Assembly: GCF_004342285.1 (NCBI RefSeq)
Contig: NZ_SMCV01000008.1
Span: 231,419-295,418, forward strand
DNA from: Klebsiella sp. BIGb0138
GTDB lineage: Bacteria; Pseudomonadota; Gammaproteobacteria; Enterobacterales; Enterobacteriaceae
Direction of reading: 5' to 3'
DNA: 64,000 bases
Shown: positions 28,739 through 37,364 of the stretch, in pieces
How the letters are laid out: the number at the start of each line of letters is the position of its first letter
Numbering within the stretch: the stretch's first letter is position 1
Notes under the pieces: model-generated
Database searches by the model: none
The model's input: only the letters and a program-made list of their open reading frames with translations
Told to the model about the DNA's origin: nothing
Made by a program: the position numbers and the translations under genes

Positions 28739-29266
28739 ATGACAAAATCACTGTATCTGCTGGCGGCCGTGCTGTCGCTGGCCATCGCCAACGCGTGCGC
28801 GGCGGACAGCACCATCTCCATTAGCGGCTATGTCCGGGATAACGCCTGCGCGGTAGCGGGAGAGTCGAAAGATTTTACCGTCGATCTGATGGATAACGCC
28901 GCCAAACAGTTCAATACCATCGGCGCCACCACTCCCGTGGTGCCGTTTCGCATCGTCCTGTCGCCCTGCGGCACCTCGGTCACTGCGGTCAAAGTCGGTT
29001 TTACCGGCGTGGCGGATAGCAACAACGCCAGCCTGTTAAAGCTCGATAGCGGCGCCTCGGCGGCGGCGGGCATGGGGGTGCAAATTCTGGATAGTCAGCA
29101 GAGTATGCTGCCGCTGAACGCCGCCTCGCCAACCATCGCCTGGACCACCCTATCGCCCGGGCAAACCAATATCCTGAACTTTTATGCCCGTCTGATGGCT
29201 ACCCAGGTACCGGTCACCGCCGGGCACGTCAACGCGACAGCGACATTCACGCTGGAATTTCAATAA
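28739..29266 (+). CDS. fimF: FimF, minor tip subunit
   Basis: 175 aa from the third of three consecutive ATG codons, the one 7 bp after GGAAGG. Signal peptide then [17 protein letters not shown], the N-terminal donor strand and first Cys; second Cys in LSPCGTS; C-terminal strand ATFTLEFQ. It links FimG to the rod in the tip fibrillum. It is 13 bp after fimD. Confidence 0.92.
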   Translation: MTKSLYLLAAVLSLAIANACAADSTISISGYVRDNACAVAGESKDFTVDLMDNAAKQFNTIGATTPVVPFRIVLSPCGTSVTAVKVGFTGVADSNNASLLKLDSGASAAAGMGVQILDSQQSMLPLNAASPTIAWTTLSPGQTNILNFYARLMATQVPVTAGHVNATATFTLEFQ

Positions 29267-29278
29267 CCGGAGGCTGAG

Positions 29279-29782
29279 ATGAAATGGACTCACCCAGGAT
29301 GGCTTCTGGCGGGCGTGCTGGCCCTGGCCTCCTTCCCGCAGCAGGCGGCCGATATCACCATCACCGTAAACGGCAAGGTGGTCGCCAAACCGTGCACGGT
29401 TTCCACCACCAATGCCACCGTCGATCTCGGCGATCTCTACACCTTCAGTCTGGTTTCGCCAGGTTCCGCCTCGGCCTGGCACAGCGTAGCGCTCGATCTG
29501 AGCAACTGCCCGATCGGCACCTCGCGAGTCACCGCCAGCTTTAGCGGCACCGCGGACGCCACCGGGTATTACAAAAACCAGGGGACCGCGGGCAATATTC
29601 AGCTGGAATTGCAGGATGACGGCGGCACCACGTTGAATAATGGGGCGAAGAAATCGGTGCAGGTGGATGATGCGACGCAGTCCGCCCATTTCCCGCTGCA
29701 GGTCAGAGCGCTGACGGTCAACGGCGGCGCCACCCAGGGGACCCTTCAGGCGGTGATTAACGTCACCTACACCTACGCCTGA
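29279..29782 (+). CDS. fimG: FimG, minor tip subunit
   Basis: 167 aa, the length of E. coli FimG. Signal peptide ends at QQA; the mature chain starts ADITITVNGKVVAKPCTVS, the donor strand that completes FimH. Second Cys in LSNCPIG, end NVTYTYA. GGAGG is 5 bp upstream of the ATG, and the gene is 12 bp after fimF. Confidence 0.94.
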   Translation: MKWTHPGWLLAGVLALASFPQQAADITITVNGKVVAKPCTVSTTNATVDLGDLYTFSLVSPGSASAWHSVALDLSNCPIGTSRVTASFSGTADATGYYKNQGTAGNIQLELQDDGGTTLNNGAKKSVQVDDATQSAHFPLQVRALTVNGGATQGTLQAVINVTYTYA

Positions 29783-29799
29783 AACAGGAGAGTAAGTTG

Positions 29800-30705
29800 A
29801 TGAAAAAAGTGATCACCCTGTTAACCACGCTGCTGCTGATGAGCTGGTCGCTCAATGCCTGGTCCTTCGCCTGTAAAACCGCCTCCGGAGCAACGATTCC
29901 CATCGGCGGCGGCAGCGCCAACGTCTACGTCAACCTGACGCCCGCGGTCAACGTCGGGCAGAATCTGGTGGTCGATCTATCGACGCAGATCTTCTGCCAT
30001 AACGATTACCCGGAGACCATTACCGACTACGTGACCCTACAGCGCGGATCGGCCTACGGCGGCGTGCTGTCGAACTTTTCCGGCACCGTAAAATACAACG
30101 GTTCCTCATATCCTTTTCCCACCACCACGGAAACCGCCCGCGTCATTTATGACTCGAAAACCGATAAGCCATGGCCGACCCTGCTCTACCTGACGCCGGT
30201 CAGCACCGCTGGCGGGGTGGCGATTTCCGCCGGATCATTAATCGCCGTGCTTATTCTCCGGCAGACCAACAACAAAGACGGCGACGACTTTCAGTTCGTG
30301 TGGAACATTTACGCGAATAATGATGTGGTGGTGCCGACCGGCGGCTGTGATGTTTCGGCCCGCGATGTCACGGTGACCTTACCGGATTACCCGGGTTCGA
30401 TGGCCGTGCCGGTCACGGTGCACTGCGCGCAAAATCAGAACCTTGGTTATTATCTCTCGGGCACCACCGCCGATACCGCCAACTCGGTTTTCAGCAATAC
30501 CGCGTCCTCCTCGCCGGCGCAGGGGATTGGCGTGCAGATGACGCGTAACGGCGGCATCGTGCCCGCCAACACCACGGTCTCTCTCGGCACGGTCGGCACC
30601 TCGCCGGTGAACCTCGGTTTAACCGCCACCTACGCGCGAACCAGCGGTCAGGTGACGGCGGGCAACGTGCAGTCCATTATTGGAGTGACGTTTGTCTATC
30701 AATAA
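29800..30705 (+). CDS. fimH: FimH, mannose-binding tip adhesin
   Basis: 301 aa from the ATG (a TTG one codon earlier is possible). A 22-residue signal gives a 279-residue mature protein starting FACKT. All mannose-pocket residues known from E. coli are present: Phe1, Asn46/Asp47 (CHNDYPE), Asp54, Gln133, Asn135, Asp140, Phe142 (RQTNNKDGDDF). Pilin domain from about 160 with end GVTFVYQ. Position 62 is Ser, as in E. coli. fimK starts inside its 3' end. Confidence 0.96.
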   Translation: MKKVITLLTTLLLMSWSLNAWSFACKTASGATIPIGGGSANVYVNLTPAVNVGQNLVVDLSTQIFCHNDYPETITDYVTLQRGSAYGGVLSNFSGTVKYNGSSYPFPTTTETARVIYDSKTDKPWPTLLYLTPVSTAGGVAISAGSLIAVLILRQTNNKDGDDFQFVWNIYANNDVVVPTGGCDVSARDVTVTLPDYPGSMAVPVTVHCAQNQNLGYYLSGTTADTANSVFSNTASSSPAQGIGVQMTRNGGIVPANTTVSLGTVGTSPVNLGLTATYARTSGQVTAGNVQSIIGVTFVYQ

Positions 30706-32179
30706 TGCCGGCCCGGCGCCGGACGCGACGCAGGAGGACTACATTCTCTCCCCCTGCGCGATGGCCGCCGAGGGGCTCTCCTCGCTGATGAGCGGCGGCC
30801 CATATCGCCCCGCGCGCTTATCCCTCCGCCCCGACGATCGGCGCGGGATTGCCGACACGGCCAGGGTCAGACGCATTGTGGTGTTCCTGCCGGACGATCC
30901 CTTCTGGCTGCTGTTCACCCTGCGACAGGCGGCAGGACTACTGCAGCAGAGCCCCGCTCCGCTACCGATGCTGATTCTCAGCCGCAGCCCGGCAAACTGG
31001 CTATGGCACACGCTGCTCTATCAGGTCACCCACCGCCGCCATCTCGGGGCGGTACGCGCGGTCGCCTCAGACCTGCCCTGCCGGCAGCTGGCAAGGCTGC
31101 TCAGGCACAATGCTTTGCCGGAGTATCCTCTACTGGAGCAACTGGCGTTTCAGGAGATGGCCGCCTGCGGCAAACCGGCGGCAGGCGTGAGTAAACCGGA
31201 GCTGGAGACCGCGCTGGGCTGGCTCGCCGGAGACAGCATCAATCACCAGGCGCAGCGGCGGGGGCTCAGCCACAAAACCCTCTATACCCAGAGAAGTTCA
31301 GGACTAAAAAAGATGCTGGAACATCATCCCCACCTGGCCGGCCGCTTTCCCGGCAGCCAGATAAAAGGGCCGAAGGCACGGATCTTCACCACGCTTTCGG
31401 CCTTTGAACGCGAGTTCGTCCATGCCATTCACTGCCGGCAAATCTTTCCGGTGTTCCAGCCGATTACCGACGGTCGTTTGATGTTGCAGGGTATCGAAGT
31501 ACTCTCCCGCTGGCGACGCAATGGTGAGGTACTGCGTCCCTGCGAGTTTCTGCCGCAGATCAAAGCGGAATACGCCTGGCTGTTGTTAACCGCGTTTGTC
31601 CTGCAGGAGGCGGTACAGCAGATTAACCAACACCCGGGCGACTACTATTTTGCCGTTAACGTCCCGCCGGAGATTGCCGGGAATGACAACATTATCCGCA
31701 TGATGGAGACGGCGCGGCAGCAGCTGCTGGAGCCTGCGTGGGCGGACAGACTGGTACTGGAATTTGCCGAAACTGTCGATCTTAACCGTCATGGCAAAAT
31801 CGGTGAAAATATCACGCAATTACAGCAGCAGGGCTTTCGTATTATGCTCGACGACTGCTTTTCACAAAGCAGCGTGATGTTTCCGGTCAGATCGGTGCGC
31901 TTTAATGAGTACAAACTGGACATGAGCATCGTCAACGATCTGCAGAGCGACCCGCAGGCGTTGGCGCTGATCAAAAGCCTGATCTATTACTGCCAGCTTT
32001 CCGGCAGCCGCTGTATTGCCGAGGGGGTTGACAGCCTGGAGAAATTTAACCGGCTGAAGACGCTGGGCATCGATCGTTTTCAGGGCTACCTGATCTCCCC
32101 GCCGGTCAGCGGCGACAATCTGACGGCTCTTATCCAGCGCTTTTCACCCGGCCGTTACCCCACCAGCATTGCCGGATAA
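30692..32179 (+). CDS. fimK: FimK, helix-turn-helix plus EAL phosphodiesterase
   Basis: 495 aa from a TTG overlapping fimH by 14 bp, with GGAG 6 bp upstream; an in-frame ATG 23 codons later is the alternative. A central helix-turn-helix (about 178-205, SINHQAQRRGLSHKTLYTQRSS) is followed by an EAL domain (about 245-490). The signature reads EVL, with NVPPE, EFAE, LDDCF, KLD, AEGVD and QGYLISPP, so the metal ligands are retained. Known in Klebsiella fim loci, FimK lowers type 1 piliation and affects c-di-GMP. It is absent from E. coli fim. Confidence 0.93.
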   Translation: MSINNAGPAPDATQEDYILSPCAMAAEGLSSLMSGGPYRPARLSLRPDDRRGIADTARVRRIVVFLPDDPFWLLFTLRQAAGLLQQSPAPLPMLILSRSPANWLWHTLLYQVTHRRHLGAVRAVASDLPCRQLARLLRHNALPEYPLLEQLAFQEMAACGKPAAGVSKPELETALGWLAGDSINHQAQRRGLSHKTLYTQRSSGLKKMLEHHPHLAGRFPGSQIKGPKARIFTTLSAFEREFVHAIHCRQIFPVFQPITDGRLMLQGIEVLSRWRRNGEVLRPCEFLPQIKAEYAWLLLTAFVLQEAVQQINQHPGDYYFAVNVPPEIAGNDNIIRMMETARQQLLEPAWADRLVLEFAETVDLNRHGKIGENITQLQQQGFRIMLDDCFSQSSVMFPVRSVRFNEYKLDMSIVNDLQSDPQALALIKSLIYYCQLSGSRCIAEGVDSLEKFNRLKTLGIDRFQGYLISPPVSGDNLTALIQRFSPGRYPTSIAG

Positions 32180-32227
32180 TCGCTGTTTACTGAATAAGTG
32201 ACCGCGCCATTCCCCAGCCGTAGGCCG

Positions 32228-32306
32228 GATGACGAAAGCGACAAAAGACATCGCACGCAGCGCCGTGCCCTGCGGCGACTGACGACGTATCGCGATGTTC
32301 GTCATC
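32228..32306. repeat. Long imperfect stem-loop downstream of fimK
   Basis: GATGACGAA (32228) pairs with TTCGTCATC (32298), and inside it ACATCGC (32248) pairs with GCGATGT (32292). An inner CGCAG/CTGCG may add a third stem. The left arm lies in GTAGGCCGGATGACG, which resembles a REP/BIME sequence. Confidence 0.5.
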
Positions 32307-32396
32307 TCAGCCTCTGGCAGAAACGAGCCGCATCAGGAGTAAAGGACGGCAATGAGCGAGGCGCGAGCGTGTTATTCTCATTACCCTGACTATTCT

Positions 32397-32548
32397 TTAG
32401 AGCCTATCCCTGTAGGCGTTATTATCGCAGGCAGTTTGACCACGGACAGCGCGGAGAAACCGAAGCGTACACGTAGTACGTGAGGGTTTCGAGCACTGCG
32501 CAGCGTCAAAATGGCAAGTAAAATAGCCCTAATGGGACAGGCTCTTAG
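32397..32548. repeat. MITE-like element with terminal inverted repeats
   Basis: About 152 bp bounded by TTAGAGCCTATCCC on the left and GGGACAGGCTCTTA on the right; the 22-bp ends match at 16 positions when inverted. The middle holds a hairpin GAAACC...GGGTTTC with CGTAC/GTACG. It encodes nothing. It resembles short intergenic repeats common in Klebsiella and Enterobacter. Its right end lies 5 bp from the GNAT stop. Confidence 0.65.
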
Positions 32549-32552
32549 TATT

Positions 32553-33029
32553 TCAGTCCGCGATAGCCTTGCGCATATTGATACCCGTGACCCCAAAACC
32601 GCTGGTCTCATAGATATGGCGGGCTCGGGTATTATCTCCTGCAACACGCAGTCTGATCTCATTGACCCCCTTCTCCCGCAGATACGCTTCAAAAGCACGC
32701 AGAGCCTGTTTGCCAAGCCCCTGTCCCTGGCAGGCGTTGAAAATATGAAAATCATAGATAAAAACGCTACGCCTGGCCGCATCTGGTTTATACCACAGAT
32801 AGCCTACATGCCTGTCAGACTCATCTAATTGCGCAACAAGAGACAGTAAAACTTGCCCATGCGTATTAACTCCCTCAGTAAGCGCTTCCGCTATTTCCTG
32901 CTTCGCTCTCGCGAGGGAATCACTGCGGGATAGTCCATAATTTGACGCGATCTCATCTGCGTAATCAGGAATAAAATATTCAAGATAAGCAGGGTACTCG
33001 TCTTCAGTCATTGAGTGAAACGAGATCAT
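32553..33029 (-). CDS. GNAT-family N-acetyltransferase
   Basis: 158 aa, single GNAT domain. Acetyl-CoA binding region VFIYDFHIFNACQGQGLGKQAL (Q/RxxGxG/A as QGQGLG) and the following LRVAGDNTRARHIYETSGF motif are clear. The substrate is unknown; general protein or small-amine acetyltransferase. A MITE-like repeat directly follows its stop. Confidence 0.8.
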   Translation of the reverse strand: MISFHSMTEDEYPAYLEYFIPDYADEIASNYGLSRSDSLARAKQEIAEALTEGVNTHGQVLLSLVAQLDESDRHVGYLWYKPDAARRSVFIYDFHIFNACQGQGLGKQALRAFEAYLREKGVNEIRLRVAGDNTRARHIYETSGFGVTGINMRKAIAD

Positions 33030-33385
33030 TTATTACTCCTTAGCGATAGTCCCTACGGATGAAAGGACAATATTAATAGCGCTAACGGCTACGCAACGCC
33101 ATTATTATTCCCTGGTGGTAGCAGGTTGATTGCAATTGATGGCCTTAAAGCGGTATCTCACCGTCCACTTCTGGCGGTGAGTTCAAGCGATAGACGCGAT
33201 ATCTCGGTTGAATTGCAACAATACGGTGGGGCTGAGCGTGACAGTTTATGCCGGTACGTCAGGCGCCCTAAGGCGTGGACTTATACCTCCCCGACATGTC
33301 ATGATGCGAATGGGTTAAATTTTTGTATATGTCGTCCACCGGCGGTGGCGAATACAAAATGGCATACTTATTCAGGCGATGAACG
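33030..33385. other. Non-coding stretch upstream of mscS-like gene
   Basis: 356 bp with no supported gene. A hairpin CTCACCG/CGGTGAG spans about 33158-33182. It is framed by imperfect inverted GCAATT-containing sequences (near 33130 and 33213), suggesting a decayed repeat. It should include the channel gene promoter. Confidence 0.4.
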
Positions 33386-34642
33386 ATGGCGTACTTGAAT
33401 TATTTATTAACATTTATTGAACAAAATCCTGCGCTGGCGGTGGGTTTTAATATCATTCTGCTGATCATTTCTGGCTTGTTTTCGCACCTTATGTGCAAAT
33501 TTTTGCTGATTAAAGTGGTACGCAGAGTCTTCTTCGCCAGCCATAAACACGACGTTCCTCTGGAGAAGGACCGGCGCATTGCCGAAAAGCTGTCAAATTT
33601 CATTCCGGTTATTATCGTCTATTACGTTTTGCAGTTTATGCCGAATATGCCGGCATCGCTGGTGACGGCGATTAATACCTTCTGTGGGATTTTGTTTTTT
33701 ATTTTTCTGTCTGTCTTTTTCAATGAGATGCTGGATATTGTCAACAGCTCTTATTTGCGCAAAACCAAGCGTAAAAATCACTCGATTAAAGGCTATATCC
33801 AGATAGGAAAAATATTAATTCACGTCATTGCGGCGATTATGATCCTCGCCGTCATGTCGAACAAATCGCCCGCCATCATTATTTCCAGCCTCGGCGCCGT
33901 GGCGGCGGTGCTCATGTTAGTGTTTCAGCATACCTTGCTGTCGCTCGTCGCCAACGTCCAGCTTTCGTCAAATGACGTTCTCCAGCTGGGGGACTGGATT
34001 GAAATGCCCGATAAAAACCTGAGCGGCGAGGTGACCGATATTGCGCTACACACGATTACTATCCGCAACTGGGATAATACGATCTCACGAATTCCGACTA
34101 AAAATTTCCTGACCGAAACCTATACCAACTGGCAGGCCATGTTTTCTTCCGGGGCGCGGCGAATTATGCGCAGTACCTATATCGATCAGCACTCGGTGAA
34201 CTTTCTCTCTCAGGAGACGCTGGCCCCGATGCTTGCGCTACGGGGGGTGAATGAGCCGCTGGCAAAGTTGCTCGATGGCCGTGATCCCACCGGGGTGGCG
34301 GACAGTTGGTTTATGGATAACGGGTTGACGAATTTAACGCTGTTTCGTCACTATCTGATGGCCTATCTCGCCGAACGAGCGGATATTATTAAAGATATGT
34401 ACATTGTGGTGAGGACGTTGAAGCCCTCGCCGTCCGGGATCCCGCTGGAAATTTATTGCTTTACCTCTTCTACGTTGTGGATGGAGTATGAGAATACTCA
34501 ATCAGCAATATTTGAATATATTACTGCGGTCGCCGGACAATTCTCCCTGCGCTTATATCAATATCCGGCGGGTCACGATTTCTGGCGCCTATCGCAGGAA
34601 AGCGGCATCCGGGATAGCGCGCGGCCTCCAGCGGATGGTTAA
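33386..34642 (+). CDS. YbdG-type small mechanosensitive channel (MscS family)
   Basis: 418 aa, near the length of E. coli YbdG. Five membrane helices precede the pore helix and beta domain: SLGAVAAVLMLVFQHTLLSLVANVQLSSNDVLQLGDWIEMP is the TM3/beta junction with the family GDWIEMP motif. A C-terminal cytoplasmic domain follows. It probably opens under hypo-osmotic stress. The organism likely has a separate ybdG; this would be a paralogue. Confidence 0.88.
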   Translation: MAYLNYLLTFIEQNPALAVGFNIILLIISGLFSHLMCKFLLIKVVRRVFFASHKHDVPLEKDRRIAEKLSNFIPVIIVYYVLQFMPNMPASLVTAINTFCGILFFIFLSVFFNEMLDIVNSSYLRKTKRKNHSIKGYIQIGKILIHVIAAIMILAVMSNKSPAIIISSLGAVAAVLMLVFQHTLLSLVANVQLSSNDVLQLGDWIEMPDKNLSGEVTDIALHTITIRNWDNTISRIPTKNFLTETYTNWQAMFSSGARRIMRSTYIDQHSVNFLSQETLAPMLALRGVNEPLAKLLDGRDPTGVADSWFMDNGLTNLTLFRHYLMAYLAERADIIKDMYIVVRTLKPSPSGIPLEIYCFTSSTLWMEYENTQSAIFEYITAVAGQFSLRLYQYPAGHDFWRLSQESGIRDSARPPADG

Positions 34643-34981
34643 GCTGTTCAAATACCGCTCCGGCGTGCGGCCTATCTTCCGCGCTTCGCCGAAGCGGGGC
34701 TGAGAGCGGCCCATGACGTTCCCCAGATGGTCACCGGTTTCAGCTCCGGCCCTCCGCTGACATCGCCCCCATTTATGGCCTGAACGATGACTAACGCACT
34801 TCTATAAAACTCTTTAAGATAAGGCACGATTTGCAAAGCGCACGCCTTGCCACTGCCTGAACAGACAAGATGCCGCACTTTGTCACCTGAAAAAAGATAA
34901 GGAGAGTCCGTTACGGACTTTTCACCAGGCCGGTGCCACGACGCCGGCCGGAATAATTTTGTTCAAGAATGGGATAAGACT
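34643..34981 (+). promoter_or_regulatory. Leader region of MFS gene with two consecutive hairpins
   Basis: 339 bp with no supported gene. Close to the MFS start it has AGTCCG/CGGACT (34905-34919, then TTTTC) and GGCCGG/CCGGCC (34928-34949). This suggests an attenuator or structured leader. No known riboswitch is recognised. Confidence 0.4.
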
Positions 34982-36220
34982 ATGGGTTCACAGGTATCCA
35001 CAGCAGAAGACTCACTGCTGCGGCACAGGTCGTTCGTCGCATTTTGGCTGGCGCGTACCTGTTCATCATTTGGTTTTCAGATGTTTTCAGTTGCCGTAAG
35101 CTGGCAAATTTATGCCATCACCCATAGCGCGATGGCGCTCGGGATGATCGGTCTGATGCAATTTTTACCTTCAGTATTGTTGGCCTTACCTGCCGGACAT
35201 CTGGCGGATCAGTTCGATCGCCGCAGGATTGTGCTGCTGGGTCAATTCATTGAATGGGTGGCGCTGCTCGGGCTGGTGGCGCTGACGCTGCTGCATTGGG
35301 CGGACAAGATTGAGATCTGGGGACTGGTCTTTTTGATTTCGGTGGCGAAGGCCCTCGAGTGGCCGGCGATCACCTCGATGCTGCCGGCGCTGGTACCGCC
35401 GCCGATCCTGGCACGCGCGATGGCGGCCAGCTCAGTCGGGGGGCAGGCGGCGGTAATTATCGGCCCGACGCTGGGTGGCCTGCTGTATGTGGCGGGTCCG
35501 GAAGTCGTGTATGGCGTTTCCGCGCTGTTCTATTTGTTCTCTCTTGTGCTGGTTAGCCGACTGCGCTACGAGCGGCCGACGCAAACCCGCCTGCCAATGA
35601 ATCTCACTAACCTGTTTGCCGGCGTGCGTTTTATCCGCGAGCGCAAAGATGTGCTGGGCGTGATTTCACTCGATCTGTTTGCCGTGCTGCTCGGCGGGGC
35701 GACGGCGCTGCTGCCGATCTTCGCCCAGGATATTTTGCATACTGGCCCCTGGGGTCTGGGGATGTTGCGCGGTGCGCCATCGGTTGGCGCCCTGCTGGTA
35801 GGCGTCTGGCTTAGCCGCCACAAGCTGGAGAAAAACGTTGGCTTGATCATGTTTGCCTCGGTCGCCGGCTTTGGCCTGGCGACACTGGTGTTTGCGCTTT
35901 CCACGCAGCTGTGGCTTTCCCTGCTGGCACTGGCCACGCTTGGCGGTTTCGACATGGTGAGCATGGTGATTCGCGGCGCGCTGGTGCAGCTGGATACGCC
36001 GGATGAGATGCGTGGTCGCGTGAATGCGGTGAACGCCATCTTCATTAATACCTCGAACCAGCTTGGGGAATTTGAATCCGGCCTGCTAGCCGCATGGATG
36101 GGCGCCGTTCCGGCTGCGGCCCTTGGGGGTATAGGCACGCTGGTGGTGGTTGCCATATGGATGACCATTTTCCCGCATCTGCGCAAAAGGCAGAAGCTGG
36201 AAAATGAAAGCGTAACCTGA
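34982..36220 (+). CDS. MFS exporter (MFS_3 / EntS-like family)
   Basis: 412 aa, 12 predicted helices. N-terminal HRSFVAFWLARTCSSFGFQMFSVAVSWQIYAIT and the loop GHLADQFDRRRIVL are typical of the MFS_3 group that includes enterobactin exporter EntS. No siderophore genes are nearby, so the substrate is open. The leader has two hairpins; a terminator follows 52 bp after the stop. Confidence 0.82.
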   Translation: MGSQVSTAEDSLLRHRSFVAFWLARTCSSFGFQMFSVAVSWQIYAITHSAMALGMIGLMQFLPSVLLALPAGHLADQFDRRRIVLLGQFIEWVALLGLVALTLLHWADKIEIWGLVFLISVAKALEWPAITSMLPALVPPPILARAMAASSVGGQAAVIIGPTLGGLLYVAGPEVVYGVSALFYLFSLVLVSRLRYERPTQTRLPMNLTNLFAGVRFIRERKDVLGVISLDLFAVLLGGATALLPIFAQDILHTGPWGLGMLRGAPSVGALLVGVWLSRHKLEKNVGLIMFASVAGFGLATLVFALSTQLWLSLLALATLGGFDMVSMVIRGALVQLDTPDEMRGRVNAVNAIFINTSNQLGEFESGLLAAWMGAVPAAALGGIGTLVVVAIWMTIFPHLRKRQKLENESVT

Positions 36221-36272
36221 TTTATCTTCAGGAGGCAGACGCTCCTCCTTCATCACAGCAGCCTGAAATTTA

Positions 36273-36300
36273 GCACCGGTTTTCACCGGTGCCTTTATTT
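36273..36300. terminator. Terminator between MFS gene and yjdJ
   Basis: Perfect 8-bp stem GCACCGGT/ACCGGTGC, loop TTTC, then CTTTATTT. It also has a short T run on the minus side, so it may serve both convergent genes. Confidence 0.75.
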
Positions 36301-36572
36301 CAGGCGCGGATATCATCATACGCGCGGGTATTATCAAACTCATGTTTGGCAAACGGGCATAGCGGGATGATCTTACGTTGCTCGCCCCGCATTTTTTCCA
36401 CCACCTTCGCCACCAGTTTTTTACCTACCCCCTGCCCTTTCAAACTGGGGTCGACATCGGTGTGTTCAATAATACTGAGATGCTCGCCGGTGGGAACAAA
36501 CACAATTTCAGCGACCTGATTCCCTTCGGCATCATTGACGTAAAATTTATTGTAGCCTTCCAGTATTTCCAT
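36300..36572 (-). CDS. yjdJ: YjdJ, small GNAT-like acetyltransferase
   Basis: 90 aa, the length of E. coli YjdJ. Core GNAT fragment with [26 protein letters not shown] (acetyl-CoA loop GQGVGK) and [13 protein letters not shown]. It lies 11 bp after yjdI, as in E. coli, so the two are an operon. Function unknown; a minimal acyl-CoA-binding acetyltransferase. Confidence 0.9.
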   Translation of the reverse strand: MEILEGYNKFYVNDAEGNQVAEIVFVPTGEHLSIIEHTDVDPSLKGQGVGKKLVAKVVEKMRGEQRKIIPLCPFAKHEFDNTRAYDDIRA

Positions 36573-36583
36573 TATCTCCTCGC

Positions 36584-36814
36584 TTATTTTTGGCGATACT
36601 TCAGGGCGCCGCTCGGGCAGGTATCGACGACGCGAACCACCGTGGCGACATCCGTTTCATCCGGGACGATCCACGGCTTACGCTTCAGATTGAAGAGCTT
36701 TGCGCTACCGCGCACGCAGTTACCCGAGTGCTGACAGATGGTCGTATTGAAGTAGACATCTATCTTCTCTCCGCTATAGGCACGGTAGCCCGCTTCCAGC
36801 AGTTCCTTATCCAT
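36584..36814 (-). CDS. yjdI: YjdI, Fer4-type iron-sulfur protein
   Basis: 76 aa from [10 protein letters not shown], matching E. coli YjdI in length; an ATG 11 codons earlier is possible but unlike the family. Cys residues in [13 protein letters not shown] and DTCPSGAL fit a single 4Fe-4S or divergent ferredoxin domain. Its partner is YjdJ. Cellular role unknown. Confidence 0.9.
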   Translation of the reverse strand: MDKELLEAGYRAYSGEKIDVYFNTTICQHSGNCVRGSAKLFNLKRKPWIVPDETDVATVVRVVDTCPSGALKYRQK

Positions 36815-37085
36815 GACATTGCCTCCGTTATTTTTATTATTCAGCAACTAAGCATAGTCCTCGCCACAGATGCTGACCACAGGCGTCAACAGAAACCGCT
36901 CGCTGATATATGCCAGGCGCTCCATTGTTAATGCGAAATAAACGCATTGCTATTCATCTTTTTAGCCAAACCTTCCCGCAACGAACGGCAGAAATAGAAG
37001 AAGTTAGTCTGTCCGCTGGCTTTTATTTATGGATAAGGGCGATTAAACTCACTCCACAATGGTATGAGCGCTCAGGAAAGATCCC

Positions 37086-37358
37086 TTGAATCGTCTGGTG
37101 AAGCTGGCACGCCCGGCACTATTTTTAATTTTATTCTCCCTCTCTGGTTGTACATTATCGCCAGCGATTCCGGTATTAGGCGCCGTATTTCCTGGCTGGT
37201 TTTTCTGTTTATTGGGCGGTGTGCTTTTACTTATCCCCTGCCATATCCTGATCGTCCGTAAAGGCTGGCAAGCGCGGTTTTCGCCGCTGGTATTCAGCTA
37301 CCTGGCTCTGATGTTCCTGTTCGCCACGATCCTGTGGTTCCTTTTCTTTGCTAACTAA
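37086..37358 (+). CDS. ytcA: YtcA-family lipoprotein of the mdt operon
   Basis: 90 aa from TTG with AGGAAAG 6 bp upstream. A lipobox LSGC gives acylation at Cys 22; SPAIPVLGAVFPGWFFCLLGG and a second hydrophobic segment follow. E. coli ytcA is likewise the first gene of ytcA-mdtNOP. mdtN starts 6 bp after its stop. Role in the pump unknown. Confidence 0.85.
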   Translation: MNRLVKLARPALFLILFSLSGCTLSPAIPVLGAVFPGWFFCLLGGVLLLIPCHILIVRKGWQARFSPLVFSYLALMFLFATILWFLFFAN

Positions 37359-37364
37359 GCCGCT

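Larger units (their letters stand above)
32180..32552. other. Non-coding stretch with two repeat structures
   Basis: 373 bp between fimK and a GNAT gene. No gene seen. It holds a two-part stem-loop at 32228-32306 and a MITE-like element at 32397-32548, listed separately. Confidence 0.6.

Noticed and set aside
34905..34949. Guanidine-II (mini-ykkC) riboswitch upstream of an exporter
   Set aside because: Two hairpins are present, but their loops are not closed ACGR tetraloops, so the motif does not fit.
35566..36186. 206-codon minus-strand frame opposite the MFS gene
   Set aside because: Shadow of the MFS transporter; biased composition and no ribosome site.
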